Shown here in pieces: positions 63,625 through 64,000 of a DNA stretch of 64,000 nt. The translations under genes were made by a program, and so were the position numbers. The stretch comes from Sulfitobacter indolifex. GTDB lineage: Bacteria > Pseudomonadota > Alphaproteobacteria > Rhodobacterales > Rhodobacteraceae. The notes beneath the pieces were generated by a model, which ran no database searches, was not told the DNA's origin, and saw nothing but the letters and a program-made list of their open reading frames with translations. Position 1 is the first letter of the stretch, and each line of letters starts with the position of its first letter. Location: positions 59,235-123,234 of the forward strand of contig NZ_CP084956.1 in NCBI RefSeq assembly GCF_022788655.1, read 5' to 3'.

Positions 63625-64000
63625 GGTTGTGTGGATTGACTGAGTTAGGCGTCTCGCTTCAGCGTCAGTCGCCTCCCCCGCCCTTTCAGGCTCGGTGATA
63701 TTGATCCAGAGTCGCTATTGCGAAATACCGTTCCGTCGTCGAAAAAACTTATGACGTTAGCCTCTTGGCCCAGCCAGATGGCCGCCAAATCCGATCGCCA
63801 GACAAATGAAGGACGCCCTCCAATGAGTTTACAGCTGTAAACTTCGACTGATTTGGTGGATAGTCAATAGTGTCTTATCTTGCGCGTTGCGCTATGATAG
63901 ACACTAAATGTAAGAAAACCGTTGACTTAGAGAGGTGAATCGCACCTTTTATCCCCAAGTGGCGCGAAAAAAGCCACATTGAGCAAATTGGGGCAACCAG
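63625..64000. other. Right-edge intergenic region, probably upstream of repABC
   Basis: No convincing gene in the last 376 bases. A minus-strand frame of about 65 codons without a good start ends near 63641. The region is AT-rich toward the right edge and holds the palindrome at 63826-63843. Confidence 0.4.
63826..63843. promoter_or_regulatory. Candidate repABC-type centromere (parS) palindrome
   Basis: The perfect 18-base palindrome AGTTTACAGCTGTAAACT contains GTTTACAGCTGTAAAC, which matches the GTT-N4-GC-N4-AAC form of the RepB binding sites of alphaproteobacterial repABC plasmids. Such sites lie near or within the repABC operon, which would be expected to the right of this window. Only one copy was seen. 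Confidence 0.6.

Noticed and set aside
63641..63850. Minus-strand frame of about 65 codons near the right edge
   Set aside because: The sequence looks protein-like but has no ATG/GTG start or ribosome site and crosses the candidate centromere; not supported as a gene.

Overview
The window looks like an accessory replicon (plasmid or chromid) of an alphaproteobacterium, most likely a Rhodobacterales/Roseobacter-type organism. This rests on a P-type (VirB) type IV secretion operon, a plasmid block (ParB-like protein, DUF3768, methyltransferase/strawberry-notch helicase, Toprim protein, DUF2493) and, at the right edge, a palindrome of the GTT-N4-GC-N4-AAC form used as a centromere by repABC plasmids. 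No rRNA, tRNA or CRISPR array was seen. The taxonomic call is inference from gene content.

Layout. (1) 1-2141, minus strand: a Hachiman anti-phage pair, hamA (nuclease) and hamB (helicase). hamB runs off the window and has a one-base deletion exactly in its Walker A motif. (2) 2400-13787, minus strand: a tightly coupled virB operon in the order small ORF, virB1, virB2, virB3, virB4, lipoprotein, a VirB5-like protein with a lytic transglycosylase domain nested in it, virB5, small exported protein, virB6, virB8, virB9, virB10, a 28-codon ORF, virB11. A TrbM-like exported protein diverges from it, followed by an XRE regulator. No coupling protein or relaxase lies in the window. (3) 15302-29198: a catabolic cluster (3-oxoadipyl-CoA-type thiolase, bifunctional hydratase/dehydrogenase, aldehyde dehydrogenase, IclR regulator, acyl-CoA dehydrogenase, iron alcohol dehydrogenase, CaiB-type CoA transferase, AraC regulator, hotdog thioesterase). 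Together these could take an omega-hydroxy acid or diol of about C6 to a dicarboxylate, activate it with succinyl-CoA and beta-oxidise it to succinyl-CoA plus acetyl-CoA. An IS21 element and an IS5 remnant separate the thiolase from the rest. (4) 29337-32692: an IS3 element and a ParB-like gene truncated at its 3' end. (5) 32679-41380, minus strand: hydantoinase A/B genes with a LIV-type ABC transporter whose binding-protein gene is cut to a stub, plus a frameshifted AraC regulator. A class III aminotransferase follows on the plus strand. (6) 43306-48529: an orphan CdiA-type toxin tip with its immunity gene, a WYL regulator divergent from a RidA-like gene, an ankyrin-repeat protein and a DUF6880 protein. 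(7) 48649-53535: an IS66 remnant and a second, apparently identical IS21 copy in the opposite orientation, which truncates a dndB gene (DNA phosphorothioation regulator). (8) 53710-64000: the plasmid accessory block, whose genes are separated by GC-rich hairpins, ending near the putative repABC centromere.

The window is a mosaic assembled by insertion sequences. Several breakpoints are directly visible: dndB/IS21, IS66/IS21, ParB-like/livJ and IS5/IS21. Several genes are damaged by single small changes (hamB, the AraC gene at 40420-41380, the CdiA tip, the IS5 transposase).
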